A DNA stretch of 33,380 nucleotides from Alphaproteobacteria bacterium (GTDB lineage: Bacteria > Pseudomonadota > Alphaproteobacteria > Rs-D84). Shown in pieces: positions 10,537 to 19,119 of this stretch (its first letter is position 1; every line of letters starts with the position of its first letter). The stretch covers positions 1 through 33,380 of the forward strand of contig WRJH01000006.1 in NCBI GenBank assembly GCA_009782315.1, read 5' to 3'. The notes beneath the pieces are model-generated. The model was not told where the DNA came from and did not search any database. It was given only the letters and a program-made list of their open reading frames with translations. The translations under genes and the position numbers were made by a program.

Positions 10537-11130
10537 ATGAAAAAATTACTTTTGATTTTGCCGGTCGTTCTTATTGGGTGCGCCACCACGACTCCAAAAG
10601 TGGAAATCAGCGCAAACCCTGCCGATTATAGATTCGAATTCCCCGACGATTACGAAATTATCTGTTCGGTCCAAGAAAATTACCCAAGGTTCAAAGGCGT
10701 AAAATACGCTCCGTTTGAAGGCGACCCCTACTGGTCCTGTGTGATTCAAAACGATGAACGCGCGTTTATTTATACCATCCGGCTTTATGGCGATGGACCG
10801 GACGGTATAAATATCCCGGACAGCGGCATGAATACTTTATATATTTTCGACAAAAAGACGGAAAAATTAAATAAAATAGAAACCAACAAAAACACCATCT
10901 CTTTCAAGTTCGGGGTTCAAGACGGACAACTTATAATGTGGCGGCAAGACATGGGGGGCAAAGGGTATCCGTTCCGGGTTTATGATTTGGACAGTTTGAA
11001 ACTGATAAAGGAATTCTATTCATCCGACGACGACCTTTATTTCAAACGAAGCACCTGGGCAAAATATCCGACATTTTTGCAACGGGAACTGGACGACAGA
11101 GACCCCTATTTATTGCGGGATAATTTTTAG
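10537..11130 (+). CDS. Hypothetical lipoprotein
   Basis: MKKLLLILPVVLIGC lipobox; no recognised domain. Confidence 0.7.
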   Translation: MKKLLLILPVVLIGCATTTPKVEISANPADYRFEFPDDYEIICSVQENYPRFKGVKYAPFEGDPYWSCVIQNDERAFIYTIRLYGDGPDGINIPDSGMNTLYIFDKKTEKLNKIETNKNTISFKFGVQDGQLIMWRQDMGGKGYPFRVYDLDSLKLIKEFYSSDDDLYFKRSTWAKYPTFLQRELDDRDPYLLRDNF

Positions 11131-11205
11131 GATTAGTTGTTATAACTGGTCCGAAAGCCGCCCGCCCGCTCCCGACAAAATCAAACAATTTTCTTTATCG
11201 GGATT

Positions 11206-11991
11206 TTATATATCCACCCGCTCGATTTCTATGGCGCGCCCGAAAAGCTGTTCGGCGGCGGCAATATATCCACGCGTCATGTCGGTTATCCCAAAGAACC
11301 GGCCGGCGCCGCGCGACAGCCTGCCCTCAATCTCCGGATGGCGGCGCAAATAGTCGGCAAGCTTTGGCGGCAGCACTTCGTCCTGTGAAATTATCCGCGC
11401 GCGCGGTAAAATCCGGCGTATCAGCCCTTTATAGACCGGATAATGCGTGCACCCCAGAACCAGGGTTTCGACATCGGCGATCGGCGCAAGATAATCCGAT
11501 ATGATTTCTTTCGCGTATTTGTCGCCGCCGTTTTCTATAAGCGGCACCAACAATGGCGTGGCGACCGCCCGAAACCGCCTGTTGGGCGCGATTTTCAAAA
11601 GCTCGGACTCGTAAACGCCCGACGCGACCGTCGAAACCGTTCCGATAAGCCCTATATTATTTGCGTCCGCCGCCTCTTCTATGGTCGGCACGACTATCCC
11701 AAGCACGCGCCTGTCCGGAAAATTGGCCGGCAGCCACTCGCGCTGTATTCGTTGCAGGGCCGCGATAGACGCGGTGTTGCACGCTATTATTACAAGCGCG
11801 GCGTCTTTAACGCGCATAAGCCAATCGACGCCTTTGCGGGTCCGTTCGTAAATCTTTTCTTTCGACCTGGCGCCATAAGGAAGATAGGCCGTATCGCCCA
11901 AATAGGCGAAATCGTAATGCCCAAGCGGCCCGAACACCGCCTTTGTCATGACAAGTCCGCCAAGCCCCGAATCAAAAACCCCTATTTTCAT
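11206..11991 (-). CDS. murI: Glutamate racemase
   Basis: IGVFDSGLGGLVMTKA, YLGDTAYLPYGARS, ACNTASIAAL, VLGCTHYPV. Confidence 0.95.
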   Translation of the reverse strand: MKIGVFDSGLGGLVMTKAVFGPLGHYDFAYLGDTAYLPYGARSKEKIYERTRKGVDWLMRVKDAALVIIACNTASIAALQRIQREWLPANFPDRRVLGIVVPTIEEAADANNIGLIGTVSTVASGVYESELLKIAPNRRFRAVATPLLVPLIENGGDKYAKEIISDYLAPIADVETLVLGCTHYPVYKGLIRRILPRARIISQDEVLPPKLADYLRRHPEIEGRLSRGAGRFFGITDMTRGYIAAAEQLFGRAIEIERVDI

Positions 11992-12056
11992 TAAATCACC
12001 TTGCCGTGATTATATATTATATTTTTCGTCGGATACACAGCTTTTTATTTTATAAT

Positions 12057-12084
12057 TTGACAAAATCATTTATTGTTCTATTAT
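12057..12084 (+). promoter_or_regulatory. Sigma70-like promoter
   Basis: TTGACA - 16 nt - TATTAT upstream of the ORF at 12113. Confidence 0.6.
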
Positions 12085-12112
12085 ACCCATAATATCAACA
12101 AAGCATACGGGG

Positions 12113-12388
12113 GTGAAAATGTCATACCGCAAAACAAATAAAGTACGGAAAAAACCGGAATACACGAACGGCCGGTTCAGCGGCGCTTTGACGCGGGCGG
12201 AATACATAGTTACGACGCATTTTTATAAAGTGTATAAAATCGAAAGCGAAACAAAAGGCGTCAGTTATTCCATAATTCCGAAAAAGCACCAGGGCGCGGA
12301 CAAGCTTATCGTCAAACTGACTTCCGCGCAATTCGAAGCGCTTAACCGTATGTACGATGTCTGGGACAACCGTACAAACAAAAGATAG
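12113..12388 (+). CDS. Hypothetical 91 aa protein
   Basis: ORF behind a good promoter; no recognised family. Confidence 0.5.
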   Translation: MKMSYRKTNKVRKKPEYTNGRFSGALTRAEYIVTTHFYKVYKIESETKGVSYSIIPKKHQGADKLIVKLTSAQFEALNRMYDVWDNRTNKR

Positions 12389-12434
12389 CCCGCGCCGCAA
12401 TACGACGTCGTATTCGGGACAAGGGGGCATTTTT

Positions 12435-12463
12435 TTGACAATTGCAAATATACCTGCTATGGT
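12435..12463 (+). promoter_or_regulatory. Sigma70-like promoter
   Basis: TTGACA - 17 nt - TATGGT upstream of the ORF at 12500. Confidence 0.55.
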
Positions 12464-12499
12464 TGCCCGCGAGAGGGGACAAACCAAAAGAGATTACAC

Positions 12500-13144
12500 A
12501 TGTCATCAAAAAAAATATGGCTGGTCGACAAGAGTTTGGCCAACTGGGACAGCGAATTTCCAAAATATCAAGATTACACCATGACGCAACAGATAGCGTT
12601 GCCAAGTCATCCGGATGATATCGTTCTTGCCGGCAACATACTGGAAATCGGCAACGAAAAATTTAACATATCCCCCGAAGACGCCCGGGCGATATCCGAT
12701 AAAATCCTGAAAGGCGGGGCGCGTTTTCCGTACAATATGAGAATCTGGTACCGCTGGACGTATCAAGATTCAATATACAGCAGGAACAGGCTTATCCTGC
12801 AAGGCGACGTCGTTTATGATTTTGATATCGATGTGTGCGCGTCGATTCCAAATCGTTTTGCGGAAAAATGCCCCGTTATGGACAAGTCAAGCCGGTTCTA
12901 TCGCGACGGGGGCGAAGAGATGTTAAGGCTTAATGTGTACGATAAGCCGAGCGTATCTTTTTCGATGTTTGAACGCGATTTTTTTTCAAAGGCGGAAATG
13001 CGCAATTATACGTTGCCCGCATGGACCAACGACTTGGGTTTAATAGAGGTAAAAAGGCCTGCGCCGTTCAGCGACGACAATATGACGTTGTATCCGAAAC
13101 TCGCCGAAATCGCGTATACGGCCGCAAGAAAAAGAGCACATTAG
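12500..13144 (+). CDS. Hypothetical 214 aa protein
   Basis: ORF downstream of a promoter; no recognised family. Confidence 0.6.
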   Translation: MSSKKIWLVDKSLANWDSEFPKYQDYTMTQQIALPSHPDDIVLAGNILEIGNEKFNISPEDARAISDKILKGGARFPYNMRIWYRWTYQDSIYSRNRLILQGDVVYDFDIDVCASIPNRFAEKCPVMDKSSRFYRDGGEEMLRLNVYDKPSVSFSMFERDFFSKAEMRNYTLPAWTNDLGLIEVKRPAPFSDDNMTLYPKLAEIAYTAARKRAH

Positions 13145-13211
13145 GGCGCCCGCATTTTTCCTTGAAAACCCGAATATTCTCTGATACAGTCACCGCACGA
13201 TTAGACGGCAG

Positions 13212-13333
13212 AAATTGATTTTAGCGCGGCGGATAATGCGTATTGCGCGGTTTTTAGCAAGGGAGTGTATTCGATATACACGACCGCGATAAAAACAAGC
13301 AAACGCAAATTAGACGCCCGATATAATCAATTT
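13212..13333. repeat. Long imperfect palindrome directly upstream of tRNA-Gly (copy 1)
   Basis: Outer arms AAATTGATT/AATCAATTT; inner GTTTTTA/TAAAAAC; apex GTGTAT-tcgat-ATACAC; similar to 30977-31101. Confidence 0.85.
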
Positions 13334-13339
13334 ATGATT

Positions 13340-13414
13340 GCGGGCATAGTACAAGGGCTAGTATGCAAGCCTTCCAAGCTTGAGATGAGGGTTCGATTCC
13401 CTCTGCCCGCACCA
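13340..13414 (+). tRNA. tRNA-Gly (TCC)
   Basis: GCGGGCA/TGCCCGC acceptor, CAAGC-CTTCCAA-GCTTG anticodon arm, GAGGG-TTCGATT-CCCTC T-arm, encoded CCA. Confidence 0.97.
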
Positions 13415-13420
13415 AAAATA

Positions 13421-13441
13421 AAACGGCCCTTGCGGCCGTTT
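13421..13441 (+). terminator. Hairpin with CTTGC loop after tRNA-Gly
   Basis: AAACGGCC-CTTGC-GGCCGTTT, extended outward by CCAAAAAT/ATTTTTGG. Confidence 0.7.
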
Positions 13442-13569
13442 CATTTTTGGTTTGTGTAGGTTTGAATTGAACCCGGTAAAGCCGCGAAGCGGCGAAGGGT
13501 TCGAATCCGAGTATATGAGAACAAGCCGTAGGCGAAGTTCGAATAACTACGAGGATACGCGCAGGCGCA

Positions 13570-13620
13570 ACCCGGGTCCCGACGAAATCAAAGATTTCGG
13601 CGGGCGGGAATGCGCAGAGC
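13570..13620 (+). repeat. GGGTCCCG hairpin element (copy 1)
   Basis: CCCGGGTCCCGaCGAAATC-AAA-GATTTCGgcGGGCGGG; similar to the reverse complement of 28905-28952. Confidence 0.65.
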
Positions 13621-13640
13621 GAATCCCTCTGCCCGCACCA
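13619..13640 (+). repeat. Duplicated 3' end of tRNA-Gly (partial)
   Basis: gcgaATCCCTCTGCCCGCACCA matches the 3' terminal tRNA-Gly sequence cgATTCCCTCTGCCCGCACCA. Confidence 0.8.
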
Positions 13641-13755
13641 CACTTCGCGTCTTTGACGCTTCGTGTGGCTTCGCCACGCGAAATGCGGAAAATTACACGC
13701 GAAGTAGTGCCAGCCGAAGTCCGCCACAGGCGTGACGAAAGCCGGGCCGTTCCTT
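13638..13755 (+). repeat. tRNA-trailing structured element (copy A)
   Basis: CCACACTTCGCGTCtttGACGCTTCGTGTGG hairpin starting at a tRNA-type CCA; similar to 31177-31295. Confidence 0.7.
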
Positions 13756-13879
13756 TTCGACCGTTCCGGTTGTTTTATGCCGTAAAATCGGGAAAAATTA
13801 AAATTGACATATTATGCGATAACTTATTATCATGGTTGAAACGGGAAGCGTAGAGAGAAATTAAAACAATAGGCTTACC

Positions 13880-14452
13880 ATGACACACAAATTCACCCCA
13901 TGGCTTAAACAACCTAAAATGAATATTGATTCGCACTATTCCGAAAATGGCAACTATGGCATTCTTGGACCCAGGGCGGTCGTCATATTATCCGGTTCGT
14001 CCAGCGACCAGGATATTGTCGGCGCCGGAACCGATATACTGCGCGCTTTGGATGTTGGATTTCAATATCATGCTTTGTCCGCTCATCGTCATCAATTGGA
14101 ATTGGGAAATTTTGTCGACGGGATTTTACAGGAACAGCAAACGTACGTTCTTATCGGGGTTGCGGGTATGGCGGCGGCCCTTCCCGGCGACCTTGGCGGA
14201 AAAGTTATAAAATTCCAACAAACTCACGGCGACAATATCATGGTGCCGCAAGTGTATGGAATCCCCGGAAACAGCAAAGACAGTTCTGCATTCAACGACA
14301 ACGCCGCGATTGGCAGCATTGCCGCCCTTCCCCCCGGCCCCGCCGTTTCAATGTTCGGCCTTGGGAAACCAGGTATGGTCAACGCCAGTATGGCCGCGGT
14401 CAATTTGTTGGATATGATATTATATGTCAAACGGCAAAACGCGAAACAATAG
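13880..14452 (+). CDS. purE: PurE-family (N5-CAIR mutase / AIR carboxylase-like) protein
   Basis: VVILSGSSSDQD, LSAHRHQ, GVAGMAAALPG, GKPGMVNASMAAVNLL match the PurE architecture, though divergent. Confidence 0.7.
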   Translation: MTHKFTPWLKQPKMNIDSHYSENGNYGILGPRAVVILSGSSSDQDIVGAGTDILRALDVGFQYHALSAHRHQLELGNFVDGILQEQQTYVLIGVAGMAAALPGDLGGKVIKFQQTHGDNIMVPQVYGIPGNSKDSSAFNDNAAIGSIAALPPGPAVSMFGLGKPGMVNASMAAVNLLDMILYVKRQNAKQ

Positions 14453-14492
14453 ACCGTCGGCCAAAGGGCCGACGCATCTTAAAACTCCAAAT

Positions 14493-14522
14493 AAAAAAAC
14501 GCCGCTTTCGCGGCGTTTTTTT
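14493..14522. terminator. Bidirectional terminator
   Basis: AAAAAAACGCCGC-TTTC-GCGGCGTTTTTTT between convergent genes. Confidence 0.9.
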
Positions 14523-15234
14523 ATTCCGCGAAAACCTTTTCTATCGCGCCCAGGAATTGCAGCGCGGGTTCGCCCAAATGACGCGCTTTTTCCATAACCC
14601 GCCGGGCTTCCTGTATGAATTCGCTTTCCCCATGCACTTGTTTATACACCTGCATGCGATTGGCGTGGGATTGCACGGCATTGCTATCATATGCATCATG
14701 TTCATTGAATTCGCCTTGCAATGCGGTTGCAATGTCCAATTGTCGAATTGCCAATGCACGGAATTTTTCCGAATTTTCCGGACAACCCAACCGCATCAAA
14801 TCCGCATAAATCCGCGCATTTTGTATAAAATATTCATAGGCGTCGTATCTTCTGGCGTCAATTTCATTTTCGTCATTAATCTTTTCCAGCATTTTTATTT
14901 CCACAGCTTCGCATGTCCTTTCGGGAAGCTTTTCGGTTTTCGCGGCCAGTACTGGCACCGATGGTTTCACTTTATTAAAGACACTTTTTATACCGACGCA
15001 ATTTTTGCTGTATACATTGTTCAGTTCTTTTAACTGCAACGCCCGCGCGGTCATGCTTTCCGCCGTGGTGCCCATGCCCCCGGTCAGAGAAAAATCCCGT
15101 ATCTTTGTTTCCAACTCTTTACAAGTTTCTTTTGACATGCCGCTGTCAAACCCGCCGTGCGCGGCCAGCCATCCGGCCGCAACCCCGATACCCAGCGCCG
15201 AAACAATAATAATAGTAATTCCAAGTTTTTTCAT
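14521..15234 (-). CDS. Hypothetical membrane-anchored or periplasmic protein
   Basis: N-terminal hydrophobic segment ITIIIVSALGIGVAAGWLAA; no recognised domain. Confidence 0.65.
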   Translation of the reverse strand: MKKLGITIIIVSALGIGVAAGWLAAHGGFDSGMSKETCKELETKIRDFSLTGGMGTTAESMTARALQLKELNNVYSKNCVGIKSVFNKVKPSVPVLAAKTEKLPERTCEAVEIKMLEKINDENEIDARRYDAYEYFIQNARIYADLMRLGCPENSEKFRALAIRQLDIATALQGEFNEHDAYDSNAVQSHANRMQVYKQVHGESEFIQEARRVMEKARHLGEPALQFLGAIEKVFAE

Positions 15235-15252
15235 TTTTCTCTCCTTTTTTGT

Positions 15253-15963
15253 TTATCCCACTATCCCGTTTTTGATAGTGATTATTTTATCGGCCTGCTG
15301 GGCCAGGTTCATATCGTGCGTCACGAACAGCATTGCCATCTTGTGCTGGCGCGCCTGCGAAAGCAATAAATCGAACACGACGCCCGCATGTTTCGGGTCC
15401 AGGCTGCCCGTCGGCTCGTCCGCAAGTATTATATCCGGTCCGTTCGCCAACGCGCGCGCGACGGCTGTCCGCTGTTGCTCGCCGCCGGACATTTCCGCCG
15501 GCCTGTGTTCCGCGCGGTGCAGAATATTTACGGATTTCAATAATTTTTTCGCGCGCGCGCCCGCGGCGCTTTCCGAAACACCGGCCGCCAGCATGGGCAG
15601 CGCGACATTCTCTTCTGCGGAAAAATCTTCCAACAGATTATGCCGCTGGTAAACAAAGCCCAGTTTGTCGCGGCGCACGTTCGTGCGCTGTTCCTCTGTC
15701 ATCTTGTGCGTCGGCATGCCCGATATGAATATGTGTCCGCGCGTGGGCTGTTCCAATAATCCCACGCATTGCAAAAGGGTCGACTTGCCACAGCCCGACG
15801 GCCCGACAAGCGCGATAATTTCCCCCCGATGCAAATCGAATCCGCCGCCGCGCAATATGGCCAGCGGCTGTCCGCCCTCTATAAACGTCTTGCCGATTTC
15901 GCGGACGGACATCACGATTTCGCGGCGCTTTAGGGTTGATAAAGATTTCAGTATCGACGCCAT
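15253..15963 (-). CDS. lolD: Lipoprotein-releasing ABC transporter ATP-binding protein LolD
   Basis: Walker A GPSGCGKST, signature MSGGEQQRTAVARAL, Walker B IILADEPTGSLD; near lolC. Confidence 0.9.
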   Translation of the reverse strand: MASILKSLSTLKRREIVMSVREIGKTFIEGGQPLAILRGGGFDLHRGEIIALVGPSGCGKSTLLQCVGLLEQPTRGHIFISGMPTHKMTEEQRTNVRRDKLGFVYQRHNLLEDFSAEENVALPMLAAGVSESAAGARAKKLLKSVNILHRAEHRPAEMSGGEQQRTAVARALANGPDIILADEPTGSLDPKHAGVVFDLLLSQARQHKMAMLFVTHDMNLAQQADKIITIKNGIVG

Positions 15964-15966
15964 TTT

Positions 15967-16503
15967 CTATTCCTTTGTATCCAGCCAGTCCGACAAAACA
16001 TTCAATCTTGATTCGAAATTCTGACTGATATTCAATTTGTTTTGTTTCCAGTTTTTCAAGTAACCCAGCCCATGCCATTCCAATCCAGCAACTTCGCTTT
16101 CATCAGGGTTCATTTCCGATATTCCTAAATCCGTAAAGACAACGTATATATCGGTGAAATACGACGGGTATCTTGGGCCGATATGAAACAAAGTCTTTAT
16201 GAATTCGAACCTGTCCTTTGGAAAATCCAATCCCAATTCTTCCAACGTTTCCCTTTGCGCCGCGTCAAGGCCAGCCTCGCCCGCCGAAACCCTTCCCGTG
16301 ACAGAGACCCTTACCTCGCCGAACGTTCCGTGCTGGCGCTTTCCGTCCCGATGCACCAGAATTTTCCCGGCTGAATTTACCAGCCATACGGCGACCGTCC
16401 TGATGGTCAGCTGTTCCGCGTATATTTCCCCCATGGTGGCGACACGTCCGGTTTTGTTCCCGTCCGGGCCGTAAATATCAAACCGTTCTTCCGTACTATT
16501 CAT
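15967..16503 (-). CDS. NUDIX hydrolase
   Basis: NUDIX box region GRVSAGEAGLDAAQRETLEELGL; lies between lolC and lolD. Confidence 0.85.
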   Translation of the reverse strand: MNSTEERFDIYGPDGNKTGRVATMGEIYAEQLTIRTVAVWLVNSAGKILVHRDGKRQHGTFGEVRVSVTGRVSAGEAGLDAAQRETLEELGLDFPKDRFEFIKTLFHIGPRYPSYFTDIYVVFTDLGISEMNPDESEVAGLEWHGLGYLKNWKQNKLNISQNFESRLNVLSDWLDTKE

Positions 16504-17752
16504 ACCTTAACACTTCCACCGGGTCGGTTTTCGCCGCGCGCCACGCCGGATACAAAGTCGCCAAAAACGACAGCATGATTGCGACAATAGCGATTCCAGC
16601 AACCGATACCGGGTCTATGCGCGACGGCAATTCCGACAGGAAATACATTTCCGGCGGAAACAGATTGCGCCCGGTCGCCCATTGGATAAACTGTCTGATG
16701 TCTTCTATGTAACGCGCTACGACGATGCCCAAAGCCGTCCCGAACACCGCGCCTATGGCGCCGATACTGGTCCCGGCCAGCACGAATATTTTCATCATGG
16801 AATTCCGGCTGACCCCGACGGTGCGCAGCACGGCGATGTCGCGCGATTTGTCTTTGACCAGCATGACCAAAGACGACACTATATTAAACGCCGCGACTAT
16901 GATGATAAGCATCAGTATCAGGAACATGACGTTCCGTTCGACCTGCAAGGCGCCGACGAATCCCTTGTTCAAATCGCGCCAGTCGCGAACCACGAACCCG
17001 GGGGGCAGCATGCCCCGCAAAGCGTCCGCCACCGCGTCGGTCTTTTCCGGATTGCGCAGGAATAAATCGACATGCGATACGGAATCCGGCGAATTCAGAT
17101 ATTTCTGCGCGCCTTCCAGCGTCATGAATATAAAACCGGAATCGTATTCGTACATTCCCATCAGAAAAGTCGATTTCACGGGATAAGACATTATGCGCGG
17201 CATGGTTCCGAAAGCGGTCGGCGTGCCGTTGTTCGCGGCGATAAGCGTCACGGAATCATTCATGGTCAGGCGCATGTTCCGCGCCAGCACCTGGCCCATC
17301 ACTAATTGTCCGTCCGCAATGTCGGAAAGTTCGTTTCCATAAATCTTGGTCCCGGCCGCGGTGATTGCGGCCAAATCGGTCATGCGCATGCCGCGCAGCA
17401 TGGCGCCGGAATTGACGCCGTTCGCGGACGCCATCACCTGGCCCTCCATAACGGGAACGATGCCGTTTATATTCGCGGCGACAATTTTGTTCTGTTTGAT
17501 TTTGTCGACCAGAAAATCGTAATCGGATATAGCGCCGTTCTGATGATATACGACCACATGCCCGTTCATTCCGACGATGCGGGAAAGCAGAGTGTGATGG
17601 AACCCGGACATGACGGACATAACGACGATAAGCGTCGCAACGCCCAGCATTATGCCAAGCAAAGACACCCACGATATGACGGACACGAATCCTTCCTTGC
17701 GCTTTGCGCGCAGGTAACGGAACGCTATTTTTGTCTCTAATTTGGTGAACAC
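16496..17752 (-). CDS. lolC: Lipoprotein-releasing system transmembrane protein LolC/LolE
   Basis: FEXIALRYLRAKR-like start (ETKIAFRYLRAKRKEGFVSVISWVSLLGIMLGVATLIVVMSVMSGF), FtsX-like C-terminus. Confidence 0.9.
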   Translation of the reverse strand: MFTKLETKIAFRYLRAKRKEGFVSVISWVSLLGIMLGVATLIVVMSVMSGFHHTLLSRIVGMNGHVVVYHQNGAISDYDFLVDKIKQNKIVAANINGIVPVMEGQVMASANGVNSGAMLRGMRMTDLAAITAAGTKIYGNELSDIADGQLVMGQVLARNMRLTMNDSVTLIAANNGTPTAFGTMPRIMSYPVKSTFLMGMYEYDSGFIFMTLEGAQKYLNSPDSVSHVDLFLRNPEKTDAVADALRGMLPPGFVVRDWRDLNKGFVGALQVERNVMFLILMLIIIVAAFNIVSSLVMLVKDKSRDIAVLRTVGVSRNSMMKIFVLAGTSIGAIGAVFGTALGIVVARYIEDIRQFIQWATGRNLFPPEMYFLSELPSRIDPVSVAGIAIVAIMLSFLATLYPAWRAAKTDPVEVLRYE

Positions 17753-17763
17753 TAATCAGACCT

Positions 17764-17848
17764 TTGATTTATGATTTCCGATTTAGGATTTCTGATTTAA
17801 TCAGGACAAAGCCAAATCATAAATCAGAAATCCTAAATCGGAAATTAA
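17764..17848. repeat. Inverted pair of GATTTNN heptamer arrays
   Basis: GATTTAT GATTTCC GATTTAG GATTTCT GATTTAA, then the reverse-complement array; perfect shared core ATTTCCGATTTAGGATTTCTGATTTA. Confidence 0.9.
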
Positions 17849-19119
17849 TCTTTCCTTACCTCTACCACGCGCGGGCTCATAAACACCACCAGTTCCGCGA
17901 ACGGCGAAATCAGCGTTTCCGGCGTTTCAACAAACGAATGGGTCGGTATGCCGATAATCACGTAATTGTCGCCCAAAGAAGACGGAACGCTGAACGACGC
18001 TATTTCCCCGCCGCGCGTGCGCAGCGCTATTTTCGCGTCTATTTTCTGATAGCCGCCGTAATCGCCGAACCGTCCGGTCGCGCCGATTATCAGGTCGGTT
18101 TCCAGGCGTTCCTCGCGGGTGCATTGGCCGATGTCGAAACGCGACTGCCAGCCGTTGGGTATGGAAAACGTCCCCTGGGATATAAGGACGACGTTCGATT
18201 GCTGGCCCAGAAAGGTCTGCAGCGTTTTGGTATTGATTTCGGAACTGGTGACAAGCAGGCGGCCCACGACGCCGGGTATCGACATCTTTACATTTTTCTG
18301 TCCGAACGCGGGCAGCATGTTCATCCATATAATGGGGTTATCCGACCGGGGATACACGCGGTACACGTCGATGTCCCACGCGATTATGTATTTCTGCGCG
18401 CCCAGGTCGGCGATGATTTGCCTGGCCTCGCGCTCTGTCTGGTAATTGCCTTCCAGGATAAGCGTCTTGTCTTCCCAGTTGACCATCAGGTTTCGCATAT
18501 TGGCGCCGCGGAACGCGTCGACCAGCGCCATAATCATATTCTGGTCTTTGGGCATTTTAACCAGCCAGCGCGCATTGCGTTTCAGCGTCAAATCCCGCAA
18601 ATCCGAATCGAACGAATAATACGCCTTGCCCATTGTGGTTATCAGTTCGGTCGCGTCTTCAACCTGTCCGGACGCTATGGACCCGGATATTTTGTCCAGT
18701 ATCGGTTCGCTTTCAAGCACGTTTATTCCCGTGCCGGCGAACATTCGTTCCAAGACTTGGGATACGGTCTGCGATTCAAAATCGAAATCGTTCACGCCGA
18801 TATCGGGCAGCGGGTCGCCGGCGTCAAGCCGCACCATTTCCACATCTTCCTGCGGCAGAATGGACAGGACACGCTGGTTTCCCCAGTCGACGATGCAGCG
18901 CGCGGGCAAATCCAGCGCAAACCGGCGCGCGGTGTCGGTGGTCAGCGCGGCCTTGCGCGGATATATCGGCACGGACCTTTCGTCTATGACCAGCGTGTCG
19001 ATGACGCGCACGGTGTCGAATTCCTGCCGCGGCTGACATGCGGGCAATAAAAGGCATAGGGCATAAGGCATAAGGCATATGCGTTTTGTATTTGTCATAA
19101 TTTTTTTCAACGATTTCAT
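17845..19119 (-). CDS. Secretin-like lipoprotein (PilN/BfpB/GspD-type)
   Basis: Lipobox ALCLLLPAC; secretin-like C-terminal end ISPFAELVVFMSPRVVEVRKD. Confidence 0.6.
   Translation of the reverse strand: MKSLKKIMTNTKRICLMPYALCLLLPACQPRQEFDTVRVIDTLVIDERSVPIYPRKAALTTDTARRFALDLPARCIVDWGNQRVLSILPQEDVEMVRLDAGDPLPDIGVNDFDFESQTVSQVLERMFAGTGINVLESEPILDKISGSIASGQVEDATELITTMGKAYYSFDSDLRDLTLKRNARWLVKMPKDQNMIMALVDAFRGANMRNLMVNWEDKTLILEGNYQTEREARQIIADLGAQKYIIAWDIDVYRVYPRSDNPIIWMNMLPAFGQKNVKMSIPGVVGRLLVTSSEINTKTLQTFLGQQSNVVLISQGTFSIPNGWQSRFDIGQCTREERLETDLIIGATGRFGDYGGYQKIDAKIALRTRGGEIASFSVPSSLGDNYVIIGIPTHSFVETPETLISPFAELVVFMSPRVVEVRKD

Noticed and set aside
13212-13755. Integrative element or prophage at tRNA-Gly
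   Set aside because: Only about 226 bp between the tRNA-end repeats, with no integrase or phage gene; kept as a repeat/scar observation instead.
13452-13853. 133 aa plus-strand ORF downstream of tRNA-Gly
   Set aside because: Lies over the tRNA-3'-end duplication and structured repeats; translation looks non-protein-like.
17764-19050. 428 aa plus-strand ORF opposite the secretin-like gene
   Set aside because: Antisense to a better-supported CDS with lipobox and secretin-like motifs; low-complexity H/R-rich translation typical of a shadow ORF; begins inside the heptad repeat.
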